The notes beneath the pieces were generated by a model. The model saw only the letters and a program-made list of their open reading frames with translations. It did not search any database and was not told where the DNA came from. A stretch of 64,000 bases of DNA from JBGAQP01 sp044220635 (GTDB lineage Bacteria; Pseudomonadota; Gammaproteobacteria; Burkholderiales; Usitatibacteraceae), in assembly GCA_044220635.1 (NCBI GenBank), contig JBGAQP010000013.1, positions 1-64,000 on the forward strand. The letters run 5' to 3'. Below, one piece after another: positions 1 through 8,702 of the stretch. Every line of letters starts with the position of its first letter. Positions within the stretch are counted from its first letter, which is position 1. Both the position numbers and the translations under genes were made by a program.

Positions 1-1765
1 CCTCGCCGCCACCGGCGCCGTCGAGCTCGAGGCGCGCTCGGGCGCGAAGCTCCCGGGGTCCTTCCTCGCGATCCGCCCCGCGCTCGCGCGCTTCGCCGAT
101 TTCCAGCTTCGCTACGGCGCCTACTGGCCGGCGACGGGACTCGCGGCCTCCACCTTCCCCGAGCCGCCCGGCGAGACGCTCGAGCGCGGCCTCGCCCTCC
201 TCGACCGCTGGGCGAACGACGCCGAGCCCCTCATCCGCACCTTGCAGGCGAACGAGGCCGAGCGCTCCGAGCTCGTGCGCTGGAAATCCGTGCTCGCGGC
301 GCTCGGGCCTGGGGGACTCGACCTGGGCGCGCTCGCCGCCGCCGGCCCGCTCACGCGCGCGCGCCTGCTCGAATACCCGGCGGGCGCCGAGACTGCCCCC
401 ACCACGCGCGCGCTTGTCCGCCGCATCGAGGCCGAGGGCGTGCACTACGCGCTCGCGGTCGCTGGCGTCGAGGACCTCGAGGCGCTCTCGCGCGAGGCCG
501 TCGCGCTCAAGGGCCGCTCGCACCCGCTTCCCGAATGGCTCGGCGACGATCCCGCCGCGAACGAGGCGCGCATCGCGAGGCGCCTCGAGGAGCTCGCCGC
601 CGCCGACGGCGCCGCGCGCGAGGCGCTCGAGGCGCTGCACCACCGCCACGGCCTGCACCGGGCGCTCGCCGACCTCCTGCGGCTCCAGTGGGTGATCGCG
701 AACGTGCACGCGCTCGAATCCGGCGATCACTTCGCCTTCGTCACGGGCTGGACGAGCGACCTCACGGGCGAGGCGATCGTCGCGGCGATCGAGGGCTCGG
801 GCGCGAGGGCGCTCGCGCACTTCCCCGAGCCGCCGCGGGCGCTGCGTGCGCCGCTCCTCTTCTCCAATCCCGCGTGGGCGCGGCCCTTCGAGATGTTTCC
901 CCGGGCGCTCGGCATGCCCGGCTCCGAGGAGGCCGACCCCACGGTGATCCTCGCGCTCGTCTTGCCGCTCATCTTCGGCTACATGTTCGGCGACGTGGGC
1001 CAGGGGCTCGTGATCGCCGTCGCCGCCTGGTTCTACCGCAAGCGAGTGCCGGTCGCGCGCCTGCTCATGGCCGGGGGCGTGGCTTCCGTCTTCTTCGGAT
1101 TCGCCTTCGGCAGCGTCTTCAGCTTCCACGGGGCGGTCGCGCCACTGTGGCACGAGCCGTTGGAGGCGCCGATCACGATCCTCGCGGTGCCGCTCGCCGG
1201 GGGCGCGCTCCTGCTCGCCACGGGGTTGCTCCTCAACGCCCTCGGTTCCTACTGGCGCGGCGAGACCGCGCGGCTCATCGGCGAGGACCTGGGGCTTCTC
1301 GCGGTGTACGCGGGACTGCTCGGGACCTTCCTCGACGCGCGCGCGCTGTGGCTCAGCGCCGCAGGCGTAGCCGCGTTCCTCGCCGGGCACGCGATCCACG
1401 CGGGCCGCGCATCGGCCGCGGCCGGCGCCATCGCCGAGCTCGTGGAGAAGGCCCTGCAGCTCGCGATCAACACGCTCTCCTTCGCGCGGGTCGGCGCCTT
1501 CGCGCTCGCCCACGCGGGGCTTTCCGCCGCGGTCGTGGCGCTCGCCACCGAGGCCGACAGCCTCCTCGCCCGCATCGCGATCGTCGTCGTCGGCAACGTG
1601 CTCATCATCGCGCTCGAGGCGATGGTGGTCTCGATCCAGACCACGCGCCTCGTGCTCTTCGAGTTCTTCGCGCGCTTCCTCGGCGGCACCGGCCGCCCCT
1701 TCCGCGCGCTGTCCCCGCCCCCCTTCACCGCCAGCCCATCGCCCAAGCCAAGGACCTCGCCATGA
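1..1765 (+). CDS. ntpI: V/A-type ATP synthase subunit I (5' end outside window)
   Basis: Membrane stator subunit (a-type) of a rotary V/A-ATPase, forming the ion half-channels beside the c-ring. The reading frame is open from the first bases of the window, so the start lies upstream. A soluble, helical Ala/Arg/Glu-rich N-terminal half is followed by a membrane half with about seven hydrophobic segments, including FGYMFGDVGQG and FARVGAFALAHAGLS, both typical of subunit I. The stop codon overlaps the ATG of the next gene (ATGA at 1762-1765), the first of several translational couplings in this operon. The call is firm; only the N-terminus is unseen. Confidence 0.93.
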   Translation, partial: LAATGAVELEARSGAKLPGSFLAIRPALARFADFQLRYGAYWPATGLAASTFPEPPGETLERGLALLDRWANDAEPLIRTLQANEAERSELVRWKSVLAALGPGGLDLGALAAAGPLTRARLLEYPAGAETAPTTRALVRRIEAEGVHYALAVAGVEDLEALSREAVALKGRSHPLPEWLGDDPAANEARIARRLEELAAADGAAREALEALHHRHGLHRALADLLRLQWVIANVHALESGDHFAFVTGWTSDLTGEAIVAAIEGSGARALAHFPEPPRALRAPLLFSNPAWARPFEMFPRALGMPGSEEADPTVILALVLPLIFGYMFGDVGQGLVIAVAAWFYRKRVPVARLLMAGGVASVFFGFAFGSVFSFHGAVAPLWHEPLEAPITILAVPLAGGALLLATGLLLNALGSYWRGETARLIGEDLGLLAVYAGLLGTFLDARALWLSAAGVAAFLAGHAIHAGRASAAAGAIAELVEKALQLAINTLSFARVGAFALAHAGLSAAVVALATEADSLLARIAIVVVGNVLIIALEAMVVSIQTTRLVLFEFFARFLGGTGRPFRALSPPPFTASPSPKPRTSP

Positions 1766-2112
1766 AATCACCCTTCGCCCTGCTCGCCGCGCTCGGATTC
1801 GTGGCGATCGTCGCCGCGGCCGTGGCCACCGGATCGCTGATCGCCGCCTCGCCCGCGTTCGCCGCGACCGCCCCCGGAGCGCCGCTCGATCCGCAGACCG
1901 TCTCCTGGGGCCTCATGGCGGCGGCCATCGCCACCGCGGCCTCCGCCCTCGCCGCAGGCTACGCGGTGGGCAAGGTGGGGACCGCCGCGATCGGCGCCTT
2001 CGCCGAGAAGCCCGAGCTGATGGCGCGGCTGCTGATCTTCGTCGGCCTCGCCGAGGGCATCGCGATCTACGGCCTCATCGTCTCCATCCTCATCCTGCAG
2101 CGCGTCGCCTGA
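1762..2112 (+). CDS. ntpK: V/A-type ATP synthase subunit K (c-ring proteolipid)
   Basis: Rotor ring subunit that carries the translocated ion. The 116-residue protein has an extra N-terminal hydrophobic segment (residues about 5-35, possibly a signal peptide ending near AFA) and then the usual two-helix hairpin. The ion-binding carboxylate is Glu98 in the segment GLAEGIAIYG of the second helix. The polar loop between the helices (AVGKVGTAAIGAFAEKPE) is typical of the family. The start overlaps the subunit I stop and the stop overlaps the next start by one base (TGATG). Whether the ion is H+ or Na+ cannot be decided from these residues alone. Confidence 0.9.
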   Translation: MKSPFALLAALGFVAIVAAAVATGSLIAASPAFAATAPGAPLDPQTVSWGLMAAAIATAASALAAGYAVGKVGTAAIGAFAEKPELMARLLIFVGLAEGIAIYGLIVSILILQRVA

Positions 2113-2408
2113 TGGCTGCGACCTGCTACCTCGGCGACGAGATCGGCGCGACGGGCTTTCGCCTCGCGGGCGCCGCGGTGCGCATCGCCGCCCCCGGCGA
2201 GGAAGCCGACGCCCTCGCGGCGGCGCTTCGCGATTCGCAACTGGTCCTCGTCTCCGCCCCGGTTGCCGCGCGCCTGCCCGCGCGCACGCTCGAACGCGCG
2301 CTCGCCGCGCTCACGCCCATGACCGTCGTCGTGCCGGACCTTTCCGGCGAGGCGGCCTGGCCCGATCCCGCCGAGCGGCTGCGCCGGCAGCTCGGCCTCG
2401 AGGGATGA
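2112..2408 (+). CDS. ntpF: V/A-type ATP synthase subunit F
   Basis: Central-stalk regulatory subunit of the V/A-ATPase. The protein is 98 residues, normal for the family. It begins with the expected pattern of a short strand and then a GF.LAG motif (ATGFRLAGAAV), and continues with alternating helices and strands (LVLVSAPVAARL, MTVVVPDLSGE). It overlaps K by one base and E by four bases. The assignment rests on the motif, the length and the position between K and E/A; no other gene in this operon fits subunit F. Confidence 0.85.
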   Translation: MAATCYLGDEIGATGFRLAGAAVRIAAPGEEADALAAALRDSQLVLVSAPVAARLPARTLERALAALTPMTVVVPDLSGEAAWPDPAERLRRQLGLEG

Positions 2409-3019
2409 CGATGTCGACCGAGCGCTCGATGCAGGCGCTCCTCTCCCTCGTCGAGGACGACCGCGCCGCGAGATGCGCCGCGATCGCCTCCGAAGCCGAG
2501 GCGAAGGCCCGCGCGATGCTGCGCGAGGCACGCGCCTCCGCGCGGGCGAAGCTGCGCGAAGCCCTCGCCGAGGAACGGCGGCGATTGCGCGAGAAGCTGG
2601 GCGCGGCCGAGGCCGAGCTCGCCACTGCGCGGCGCGGCTCCACGCAGAGGCGCTCTTCCGAACTTCTCGCCCGCGCGTGGAAGGAACTCCCCGGCGCGCT
2701 CCTCGAGCGCTGGAACCATCCCGACTCGCGCGCTCTCTGGGCCGACCATGTGCTCGCCGTCGCACGCGAATCGCTGCCCGGCACGAACTGGGCCGTGGCG
2801 CACGCGCCGGGCTGGCCCGTTTCCGAGACCGCCGCGCTCGCGGCGCGCCTCGCTCCCGACCCGGTCTTCGCGCCGGATGCGACGATCCGCGCGGGCCTCA
2901 AGGTGCGCGCCGCCGGAAACCTCGTCGACGGGACCCTCGAGGGACTTCTCGCCGACCGCGACGGCATCGGCGCGCGGCTGCTCGACCTCTTCCAGCCCGC
3001 CGCGGGAGGCCCGGAATGA
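2405..3019 (+). CDS. ntpE: V/A-type ATP synthase subunit E
   Basis: Peripheral-stalk subunit linking the A3B3 head to subunit I. It has 204 residues. The first roughly 95 are a highly charged Ala/Arg/Glu helix (EAEAKARAMLREARASARAK region), as in subunit E stalks. A mixed alpha/beta C-terminal domain follows, ending in VDGTLEGLLADRDG, close to the usual subunit E ending. ATG at 2405 overlaps the F stop; ATG at 2411 is an alternative start two codons on. The stop overlaps the subunit A start at 3016. Confidence 0.85.
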   Translation: MTMSTERSMQALLSLVEDDRAARCAAIASEAEAKARAMLREARASARAKLREALAEERRRLREKLGAAEAELATARRGSTQRRSSELLARAWKELPGALLERWNHPDSRALWADHVLAVARESLPGTNWAVAHAPGWPVSETAALAARLAPDPVFAPDATIRAGLKVRAAGNLVDGTLEGLLADRDGIGARLLDLFQPAAGGPE

Positions 3020-4785
3020 ACCGCGCGCGCATCCGCTGGATCGGCGGCCCGGTACTGCGCGCCGTCACGCAGGACCCCTTCGCGCTGCGCGAGGCCGTGC
3101 GCGTGGGCCCCGCGGGGCTTCTCGGCGAGGTCGTGAAGATCGCGGGCGAGGAGATCGTGGTCCAGGTCTACGAGGACACCTCGGGCCTGCGCCCCGGCGT
3201 CGAGCTCACCGGCGACGGGCTGCCGCTCGCCGTGCCCCTCGGGCCGGGGCTGCTCGGCAAGGTGTTCGACGGCCTGCTGCGCCCGCTCCCGGATCCCTCG
3301 GTCGCCTCGGTCAAGCCCGGCCTGCAGGGCGCTTCCTTCGAGACCTTCCACTTCGTGCCGCGCGTGCGCGTGGGCGAGCGCCTGGGGCCCGGCGCCGCCT
3401 TCGCCGAGGCGACCGCGGAAGCCGGGCGCGCGCAGTCGTGCATCCTCCCGCCCGATGCCTCGGGCGAAGTCCTCGCGATCCATCCCGAGGGGCGCTACCG
3501 CGATACCGAGACCGTCTGCCGCCTGAAGGACGACTCGGGCGCCACCCGCGAGATCGCGATGGGCCACAGCTGGCCGGTGCGCGTGCCGCGTCCCGCCCGC
3601 AGGCGGCTCGCCACGCGCGCGCCGCTCGTCACCGGCCAGCGCATCCTCGACACGCTCTTCCCCGTGGCGCTCGGCGGCAAGGCCGCGATCCCCGGCGGAT
3701 TCGGCACCGGGAAGACCGTGCTCCTCGAAGCGCTCGCCAAGGGCTGCAACGCGGACGTGATCGTCTACCTCGGCTGCGGCGAGCGCGGCAACGAGATGGC
3801 GGGCGTGCTCGAGGAATTCCCGCGCCTCGCCGACCCGCGCACGGGCCGCCCGCTCATGGAGCGCACGGTCATCGTCGCCAACACCTCGAACATGCCCGTG
3901 GCCGCGCGCGAGGCCGGCATCTACAGCGCGATCACCGTCGCCGAATACTTCCGCGACCAGGGGCTCGCGGTCGCGCTGATGGCGGACTCCACGAGCCGCT
4001 GGGCCGAGGCGCTGCGCGAAGTCTCGGGCCGCTTCGGGGAGCTGCCCGGCGAGGGCGGCTACCCGGCGTATCTTTCGAGCCGCCTCGCGGAGTTCTACGA
4101 GCGCGCGGCCGTGGTGGAGACGCTCGACGGCAAGACCGGCTCGGTCACGGTGATCGGCGCCATCAGCCCGCCCTCGGGCGACTTCTCCGAGCCGGTGACG
4201 AGCCACACCAAGCGCTTCGTGAGGAGCTACTGGGCCCTCGACGTGAAGCGCGCGCAGGCGCGCTTCTACCCGGCGATCCATCCGTTGCAGTCCTACGCCG
4301 AGGACGCCGCGGAATACGCGCCTTGGTGGTCCGCGCAGGGCAACCCGCAGTGGCTGGCGCTGCGGCGCACCTTCCTGACGCTCCTCGACGAGCAGGCACG
4401 GCTCGAGCGCATGGCGCGCATCATCGGCAAGGACGCGCTCCCCGCCCGGCAGCAGTTGACGCTGCTCGCCGCGGACGTGGTGAACGAGGCGTTCCTGCGC
4501 CAGTCGGCGTTCGCGCCCAAGGACCGCGTCGCGAGCCCTGCGAAGCAGGCGGCGATGATGCGCCTCGTGGGCCGCTTCATCGAGCTCGCCACCCAGGCGG
4601 TGGCCGCCGGCATCGCGCCCGATCGCATCGCCGCGCTCGAGTGCCTGCGGCCCCTGCAGCGCATGGGCGAGGACATCGGCGACGACGAGATGGAGCGTTT
4701 CGCCGCGATCGACGCGGCGCTCGACCGCGACTTCCACGCCCTCACCCCCCCGGAGGCGACGCATGCAACCGCGGCTGCTCGCTGA
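3016..4785 (+). CDS. ntpA: V/A-type ATP synthase catalytic subunit A
   Basis: ATP-hydrolysing or ATP-synthesising subunit. At 589 residues it has normal length, including the non-homologous insertion that distinguishes A from F-type beta. The Walker A loop GGFGTGKT is at residues 227-234, followed by GCGERGNEM, the Walker B region ALMADSTSRWAEALREVS, and PSGDFSEPVTSHTKRF. The start at 3016 is the ATG that overlaps the subunit E stop and precedes the conserved N-terminal segment IRWIGGPVLRA. The usual proline of GPFGSGKT is glycine here. The 3' end overlaps subunit B by 23 bases. Confidence 0.97.
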   Translation: MNRARIRWIGGPVLRAVTQDPFALREAVRVGPAGLLGEVVKIAGEEIVVQVYEDTSGLRPGVELTGDGLPLAVPLGPGLLGKVFDGLLRPLPDPSVASVKPGLQGASFETFHFVPRVRVGERLGPGAAFAEATAEAGRAQSCILPPDASGEVLAIHPEGRYRDTETVCRLKDDSGATREIAMGHSWPVRVPRPARRRLATRAPLVTGQRILDTLFPVALGGKAAIPGGFGTGKTVLLEALAKGCNADVIVYLGCGERGNEMAGVLEEFPRLADPRTGRPLMERTVIVANTSNMPVAAREAGIYSAITVAEYFRDQGLAVALMADSTSRWAEALREVSGRFGELPGEGGYPAYLSSRLAEFYERAAVVETLDGKTGSVTVIGAISPPSGDFSEPVTSHTKRFVRSYWALDVKRAQARFYPAIHPLQSYAEDAAEYAPWWSAQGNPQWLALRRTFLTLLDEQARLERMARIIGKDALPARQQLTLLAADVVNEAFLRQSAFAPKDRVASPAKQAAMMRLVGRFIELATQAVAAGIAPDRIAALECLRPLQRMGEDIGDDEMERFAAIDAALDRDFHALTPPEATHATAAAR

Positions 4786-6145
4786 AGGCACCGCGCGGCG
4801 CCTCGAGGGGCCGCTGCTCTTCCTCAAGCGCACGATCGACGCGGGCCTGAACGACGCCGTGGAAGTGCGCGGCGCCGACGGGCGCGCGCGCCTGGGCCGC
4901 GTGGCCGCCGCGGACGACGAGTTCCTCACCATCGAGGTCCTCGAGAACACCTCGGGGCTCACGCTGCAGAACACGGTCGTGCGCTTCCTCGGCGAGCCGC
5001 TCGCCTTCGGGCTCGGGCCGGGGCTGCTCGGGCGCGTCTTCAACGGCGTGGGCCAGCCCGTCGACGGCGGCCCGCCGCTTCCGGCGCGCGCGCGCCACCC
5101 GGTGGACGGACTGCCCTTCAACCCCGTCGCGCGCGATCCGCCGCGGGACTTCATCGAGACGGGCTTCAGCACGCTCGACCTCATGAACAGCCTCGTGCGC
5201 GGGCAGAAGCTGCCGATCTTCTCGGGCGGCGGGCTTCCGCACGACCGCATGGCGGCCGAGATCGCGAAGAACGCGCGCCTGCCCAAGGGCGCCGAGGGCG
5301 AGTTCGCCATCGTCTTCGCGGGCATAGGCCTCCCTCACGACAGCGCGGAATTCTTCCGCTCGAAGCTCGAAGAAGGCGGGGCGCTCGAACGCACGGCGCT
5401 CTTCCTCAACCTCGCTTCGGACTCCAGCACCCAGCGGCTGCTCACGCCCCGCTTCGCGCTCACCGCCGCCGAGTACCTCGCCTTCGTCGAGGGCAAGCAC
5501 GTGCTCGCGATCCTCACGGACATGACGAACTACTGCGAGGCGCTGCGCGAGGTGTCCTCGTCCAAGGGCGAGATCCCCAGCCGCAAGGGCTTCCCGGGTT
5601 ATCTCTACTCGGACCTAGCAACCCTCTTCGAGCGCGCGGGGTGCCTCAGGGGCGCGAAGGGCACGCTCACGCAGCTCTCGATCCTCACGATGCCCGCCGA
5701 CGACATCACGCACCCGATCCCGGACCTCACGGGCTACATCACCGAGGGACAGATCGTGCTCTCGCGCGACCTCGACCGGCGCGGGATCTACCCGCCGGTG
5801 AACGTGCTCCCGAGCCTCTCGCGCCTCATGAAGGACGGCACGGGCGAGCACTACACGCACAAGGACCACCCGGCGGCGGCGAGCCAGCTCTACGCGGCCT
5901 ACGCACGCGCCGTGCAGACGCGCGTGCTCGCGGCGGTGGTGGGCGAGGACGGGCTCTCGGACACCGACCGGCGCTACCTCGCCTTCGGCACCGCCTTCGA
6001 GTCCGACCTCGTGAACCAGGCGGGGGCCCGTTCCTTCAACGAAAGTCTTTCGCTCGCCTGGCGCCTGCTGGCGCGGCTTCCGAAGAGCGAGCTTACGCGC
6101 CTGTCGGACGAGCAGATCGCCACGCACCTGGGCGCCGCCGCCTGA
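4763..6145 (+). CDS. ntpB: V/A-type ATP synthase regulatory subunit B
   Basis: Non-catalytic nucleotide-binding subunit alternating with A in the head. It has 460 residues, normal for the family. In place of an intact P-loop it has FSGGGLPHDRMAAEI near residue 153, the expected degenerate form in B. Other family motifs are MTNYCEALREVSSSKGEIPSRKGFPGY and ILTMPADDITHPIPDLTGYITEGQI. ATG at 4763 lies inside the end of A, so translation is probably coupled. Confidence 0.96.
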   Translation: MQPRLLAEGTARRLEGPLLFLKRTIDAGLNDAVEVRGADGRARLGRVAAADDEFLTIEVLENTSGLTLQNTVVRFLGEPLAFGLGPGLLGRVFNGVGQPVDGGPPLPARARHPVDGLPFNPVARDPPRDFIETGFSTLDLMNSLVRGQKLPIFSGGGLPHDRMAAEIAKNARLPKGAEGEFAIVFAGIGLPHDSAEFFRSKLEEGGALERTALFLNLASDSSTQRLLTPRFALTAAEYLAFVEGKHVLAILTDMTNYCEALREVSSSKGEIPSRKGFPGYLYSDLATLFERAGCLRGAKGTLTQLSILTMPADDITHPIPDLTGYITEGQIVLSRDLDRRGIYPPVNVLPSLSRLMKDGTGEHYTHKDHPAAASQLYAAYARAVQTRVLAAVVGEDGLSDTDRRYLAFGTAFESDLVNQAGARSFNESLSLAWRLLARLPKSELTRLSDEQIATHLGAAA

Positions 6146-6156
6146 TCGGGACGGAA

Positions 6157-6756
6157 ATGGCCGAGCTCACCCCCAGCCGAAGCGTCATCCTCGAACTGCG
6201 CGAGGAACGCCAGTCGATGGCCGACGGCTACGCGTTCCTCGACGAGAAGTGCCTGCTGCTGGCGGGCGAGATCCTGAAGGAGCTCGCGCGGCACGCCAAG
6301 CTGCGCGCGGAAGTGGACGAGGCGTTTCGAGAGGCTGCCTCGCGCCTGCAGGCGGCTCTCGGCCGACACGGACTGGACGAGCTCGCCGTCTATCCGGTCG
6401 CCGACGCGAGCCTGGCGGCGATGGAGCGTCGGCCCCACGCGGTGATGGGGGTGAAGCTCGCCGCGGCCTCCCAGTCCGCGCCCCCGGGTCCCGCCGCTCC
6501 CGCAGCCCTGCCCTCGCCCGAAGCCGAGGCCTGCCGCGCCGCCTTCGCCTTGGCGATCGAGCGCTGCATTCCGCTCGCTGCAAGCTCCGGCAATCTCGCC
6601 CGCCTCTCCGACGAATACCGCCGCTCGATCCGTCGCGCTCGCGCCTTGGACGACGTGCTGCTGCCGGAGGCGGACCGCACGATCGCGGAGCTGGAGACGA
6701 TGCTCGAAGACCTCGAGCGCGAGGATGCGATCGCGATGCGGCTGGGGGCGCGCTGA
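6157..6756 (+). CDS. ntpD: V/A-type ATP synthase subunit D
   Basis: Central rotor shaft of the V/A-ATPase. The 199-residue protein starts at the ATG 11 bases after subunit B. The N-terminal part (LTPSRSVILELREERQ, then a long helix with LDEKCLLLAGEI) and the C-terminal helix with RRARALDDVLLPE match the subunit D pattern of R..AL..v..P at the end of the shaft. It is the last gene of the operon and is followed, 19 bases away, by the convergent stop of the CARDB lipoprotein gene. Confidence 0.92.
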   Translation: MAELTPSRSVILELREERQSMADGYAFLDEKCLLLAGEILKELARHAKLRAEVDEAFREAASRLQAALGRHGLDELAVYPVADASLAAMERRPHAVMGVKLAAASQSAPPGPAAPAALPSPEAEACRAAFALAIERCIPLAASSGNLARLSDEYRRSIRRARALDDVLLPEADRTIAELETMLEDLEREDAIAMRLGAR

Positions 6757-6775
6757 CGCCGGCCGTCGGCCGTGC

Positions 6776-7684
6776 CTACTGCCAGAGCGGGCTCGACCAC
6801 GGCGGCTCCGATGTCACGCCGCACGTGTAGAGCGCATTGCCCAGGAACGTCTTCGTATTGAGCCGAGGTGCGGTGCAATTCAGCTGGACCGAATTGACGG
6901 CATGGCACCCGGATTGGAACGCGATGTCGAATGCGAGCGTGTGGCCGTGGAAGTCCCGCCCCTTGAAGCGAAAGCCCGTGCTGTCGTAGTCGTACTGGTC
7001 GATGATCGAGAACACGAATGGTTCTTCGCGCCGCGGCGGGGAACTGGTCCCGAAGGCTGCCTCGTAGTAGCTCTTGAAGATGTGGAGGGCCACCACACGC
7101 TGAGCCGGATCGTTGCTGACCCGGTGCTGGGAGATCCTGTAGTACCCGGGGGCCAGCTCCAGCTCGCCCGCAGCTGACACGTCCAGTTCGATTCCCCGGA
7201 GGATCGTGGCCAGCGCTTCGTTGTACGTGAAGACCGCGAGCGCCGCCACATCGTACTGCGTCGCGCGCGACTCCCAGTTGTTGAACTCGCTGGCTTCCGC
7301 CACGCTGTTCTTCGGGTCCGCCCTGACACTCACCGAATAGACCCTGCCGAGGTTCGAGTTGTCGTTGTGCGCCAGGGGTTGGAAATCCGCCGCCAAGGAG
7401 AGCTGGGCCCCCGCGGCAAGCCCCGGCACATGGACCGACTGCTGCGGCCGGCGATTGTTGGAGTTCGGACATTCCTCCGCCGTGAAGTAGACCTCGAACG
7501 GTCCGGCATCCTTCCCGCCTTGGTTCTTGATCGTGGCCGAGGCGGACTTGGAGGCACTCCACTGCACCGCCATGTTCGGGATCACGAGGTCCGCGGCGCA
7601 TCCGGCGAGCGCGAACAGGATCGGAAGGCAAAGAAGCTGGGCGAGGTGCCGGGCGTCACACTTGGCAAGTCGTCGATAGATCAT
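6776..7684 (-). CDS. CARDB-domain lipoprotein
   Basis: Predicted outer-membrane or periplasmic lipoprotein of 302 residues. The start at 7684 is set by a strong AGGAGGG ribosome site just upstream and by a signal peptide ending in the lipobox LAGC about 28 residues in. Residues about 35-140 look like a CARDB immunoglobulin-like adhesion or scaffold domain (ATIKNQGGKDAG, then VAEASEFNN). The C-terminal half is not recognised. Codon use and GC are lower than in the ATPase genes. A canonical 61-bp attC site lies 45 bases upstream, so this may be the last gene of the cassette array. No attC fits in the 19 bases after its stop. Confidence 0.7.
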   Translation of the reverse strand: MIYRRLAKCDARHLAQLLCLPILFALAGCAADLVIPNMAVQWSASKSASATIKNQGGKDAGPFEVYFTAEECPNSNNRRPQQSVHVPGLAAGAQLSLAADFQPLAHNDNSNLGRVYSVSVRADPKNSVAEASEFNNWESRATQYDVAALAVFTYNEALATILRGIELDVSAAGELELAPGYYRISQHRVSNDPAQRVVALHIFKSYYEAAFGTSSPPRREEPFVFSIIDQYDYDSTGFRFKGRDFHGHTLAFDIAFQSGCHAVNSVQLNCTAPRLNTKTFLGNALYTCGVTSEPPWSSPLWQ

Positions 7685-7728
7685 GGATGCCCTCCTGGTC
7701 GGTGAGAAGCACGATCCGTATTCGCACT

Positions 7729-7789
7729 CCCTAACAACTGAGTCGGGCGACAATGGACGCGGCCGCCCGCTTCAACGACGTTGTTGGAC
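7729..7789 (-). other. attC recombination site (attC-6, canonical short form)
   Basis: On the - strand the site runs from GTCCAAC (R'' side, + 7783-7789) through CGTTGAAGCGGGCG (L'') and CGCCCGACTCAGTT (L') to GTTAGGG (R', + 7729-7735). The halves pair into a stem around a GGCCGCGTCCATTGT centre. At 61 bp with good R' and L' boxes it is the cleanest attC here. Confidence 0.8.
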
Positions 7790-7940
7790 GCCAGACATTG
7801 GCAGGACGCATCTGCTCATCTCGGAATACGACTCATTGACATAGAGTCTACTCAGCATGCTTGAACTCGCGGTCGATTCGGAGAATCTTCTCCAGATGCC
7901 GACATGCAGCCTCCGCTTCTTCGAGCTCCCCGGGTCCGCG
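7790..7940 (-). other. Short cassette without a clear gene
   Basis: About 151 bp between two attC-like sites. On the - strand one frame is open from the R' box of attC-5 and would encode a charged helical stretch (ELEEAEAACRHLEKI, then DREFKHAE) before a TAG, but no ATG, GTG or TTG starts it. The only ATG-started frame is 17 codons. It is either a truncated cassette gene or a non-coding cassette. Confidence 0.5.
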
Positions 7941-8036
7941 ATCTAGCGAACGAGTTGAGCGGCCGGCCAAGATGCTCATGACGCGGCCAGACGCGGCGCA
8001 CGAAGTTTCACAGCTCGCTCGACCACGGTGTTAGAG
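7941..8036 (-). other. attC recombination site (attC-5)
   Basis: On the - strand: CTCTAAC (R'', + 8030-8036), GGTCGAGCGAGC (L''), an imperfect central stem with CGCCGCGTCTGGCCGCG, then GGCCGCTCAACTCG (L') and GCTAGAT (R', + 7941-7947). The central block also occurs in attC-2 and the L' block in attC-1, which shows common descent of the sites. It follows the stop of the 184-residue membrane protein gene. Confidence 0.75.
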
Positions 8037-8046
8037 GGCCTCTTGT

Positions 8047-8601
8047 TCATGACACTAGAGCAATAGCGCCTAACACAGCGAGATACAACAGCGCGGTCGC
8101 GCCTACGAAGACGAGCACCCAAAGCCCTCTCACAAACCATTTTGAAGGGAGAGGCGTTGGCATCACGTCGATGATTCGGGCCAGCCCCTCGTCAGACTTC
8201 GTGTACGCGTTGATTTGACCCCAAGTGAGGGGCGGGAAATACAGATACGACACCGTAACCTGCTCTCCCGGAACAAGCTTGGGTATGAGAATCTCCCCAC
8301 CACCGCGAGCGTCACGGTCCACTGTGTGGGCGACTGGTGGGCCTAACTGAAAATCCGGTAGCACGTTATGCCCGATACGCACATTGTTGGCAGTCTCCCG
8401 TCCAGTGTTTCGGACAACAATTGCGTGCGTATGAACGTATGTTGGCGGCCGATCTTGATTCTGAAGTGTGAAGGCGGAGACGTGCCCAACAAATGAAACC
8501 AGCTTGGGCTTCTTAGAAAGGAGCCGATCGAGCCACCGACCCAATACCAACGTTCCCAATGGCACCGCAATCTTTACTACCAAGTCCCAATTGATGGCCA
8601 C
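8047..8601 (-). CDS. Cassette-borne two-helix membrane protein, unknown function
   Basis: A 184-residue protein with one hydrophobic helix near the N-terminus (residues about 8-24, VKIAVPLGTLVLG) and one at the C-terminus (about 158-181). Between them is a beta-rich domain of about 120 residues (HAIVVRNTGRETANNVRIGH, PGEQVTVSYLYFPPL) that resembles an immunoglobulin-like fold. The start is GTG, preceded by GGGAG. The gene lies between attC-4 and attC-5. I do not recognise a family. It could be an envelope or membrane-anchored partner of the neighbouring defence-like genes, but nothing in the sequence proves this. Confidence 0.7.
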   Translation of the reverse strand: MAINWDLVVKIAVPLGTLVLGRWLDRLLSKKPKLVSFVGHVSAFTLQNQDRPPTYVHTHAIVVRNTGRETANNVRIGHNVLPDFQLGPPVAHTVDRDARGGGEILIPKLVPGEQVTVSYLYFPPLTWGQINAYTKSDEGLARIIDVMPTPLPSKWFVRGLWVLVFVGATALLYLAVLGAIALVS

Positions 8602-8616
8602 GATGGCTCCCTAAGC

Positions 8617-8702
8617 CCTCTAACGTTTGAGTCGAGCCGCAGAGGAAGGCTGGCGAAGCCATCCGTAGGCCGCCGGGTGCAACAAAAGGATGGGCGTTCT
8701 AA
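8617..8702 (-). other. attC-like site (attC-4, half degenerate)
   Basis: The downstream half is canonical on the - strand: GCGGCTCGACTCAAAC (L') followed by GTTAGAG (R', + 8618-8624). The upstream half is poor: a TTAGAAC core at + 8696-8702 overlaps the stop of the SIR2-like gene, but no clear L'' partner is visible. It is probably a worn or hybrid site. Confidence 0.6.

Noticed and set aside
2311..5325. A 1004-codon open frame antisense to the ATPase A and B genes
   Set aside because: It is a GC-skew shadow: low-complexity Arg/Ala/Gly protein, no motifs, opposite to strongly conserved genes.
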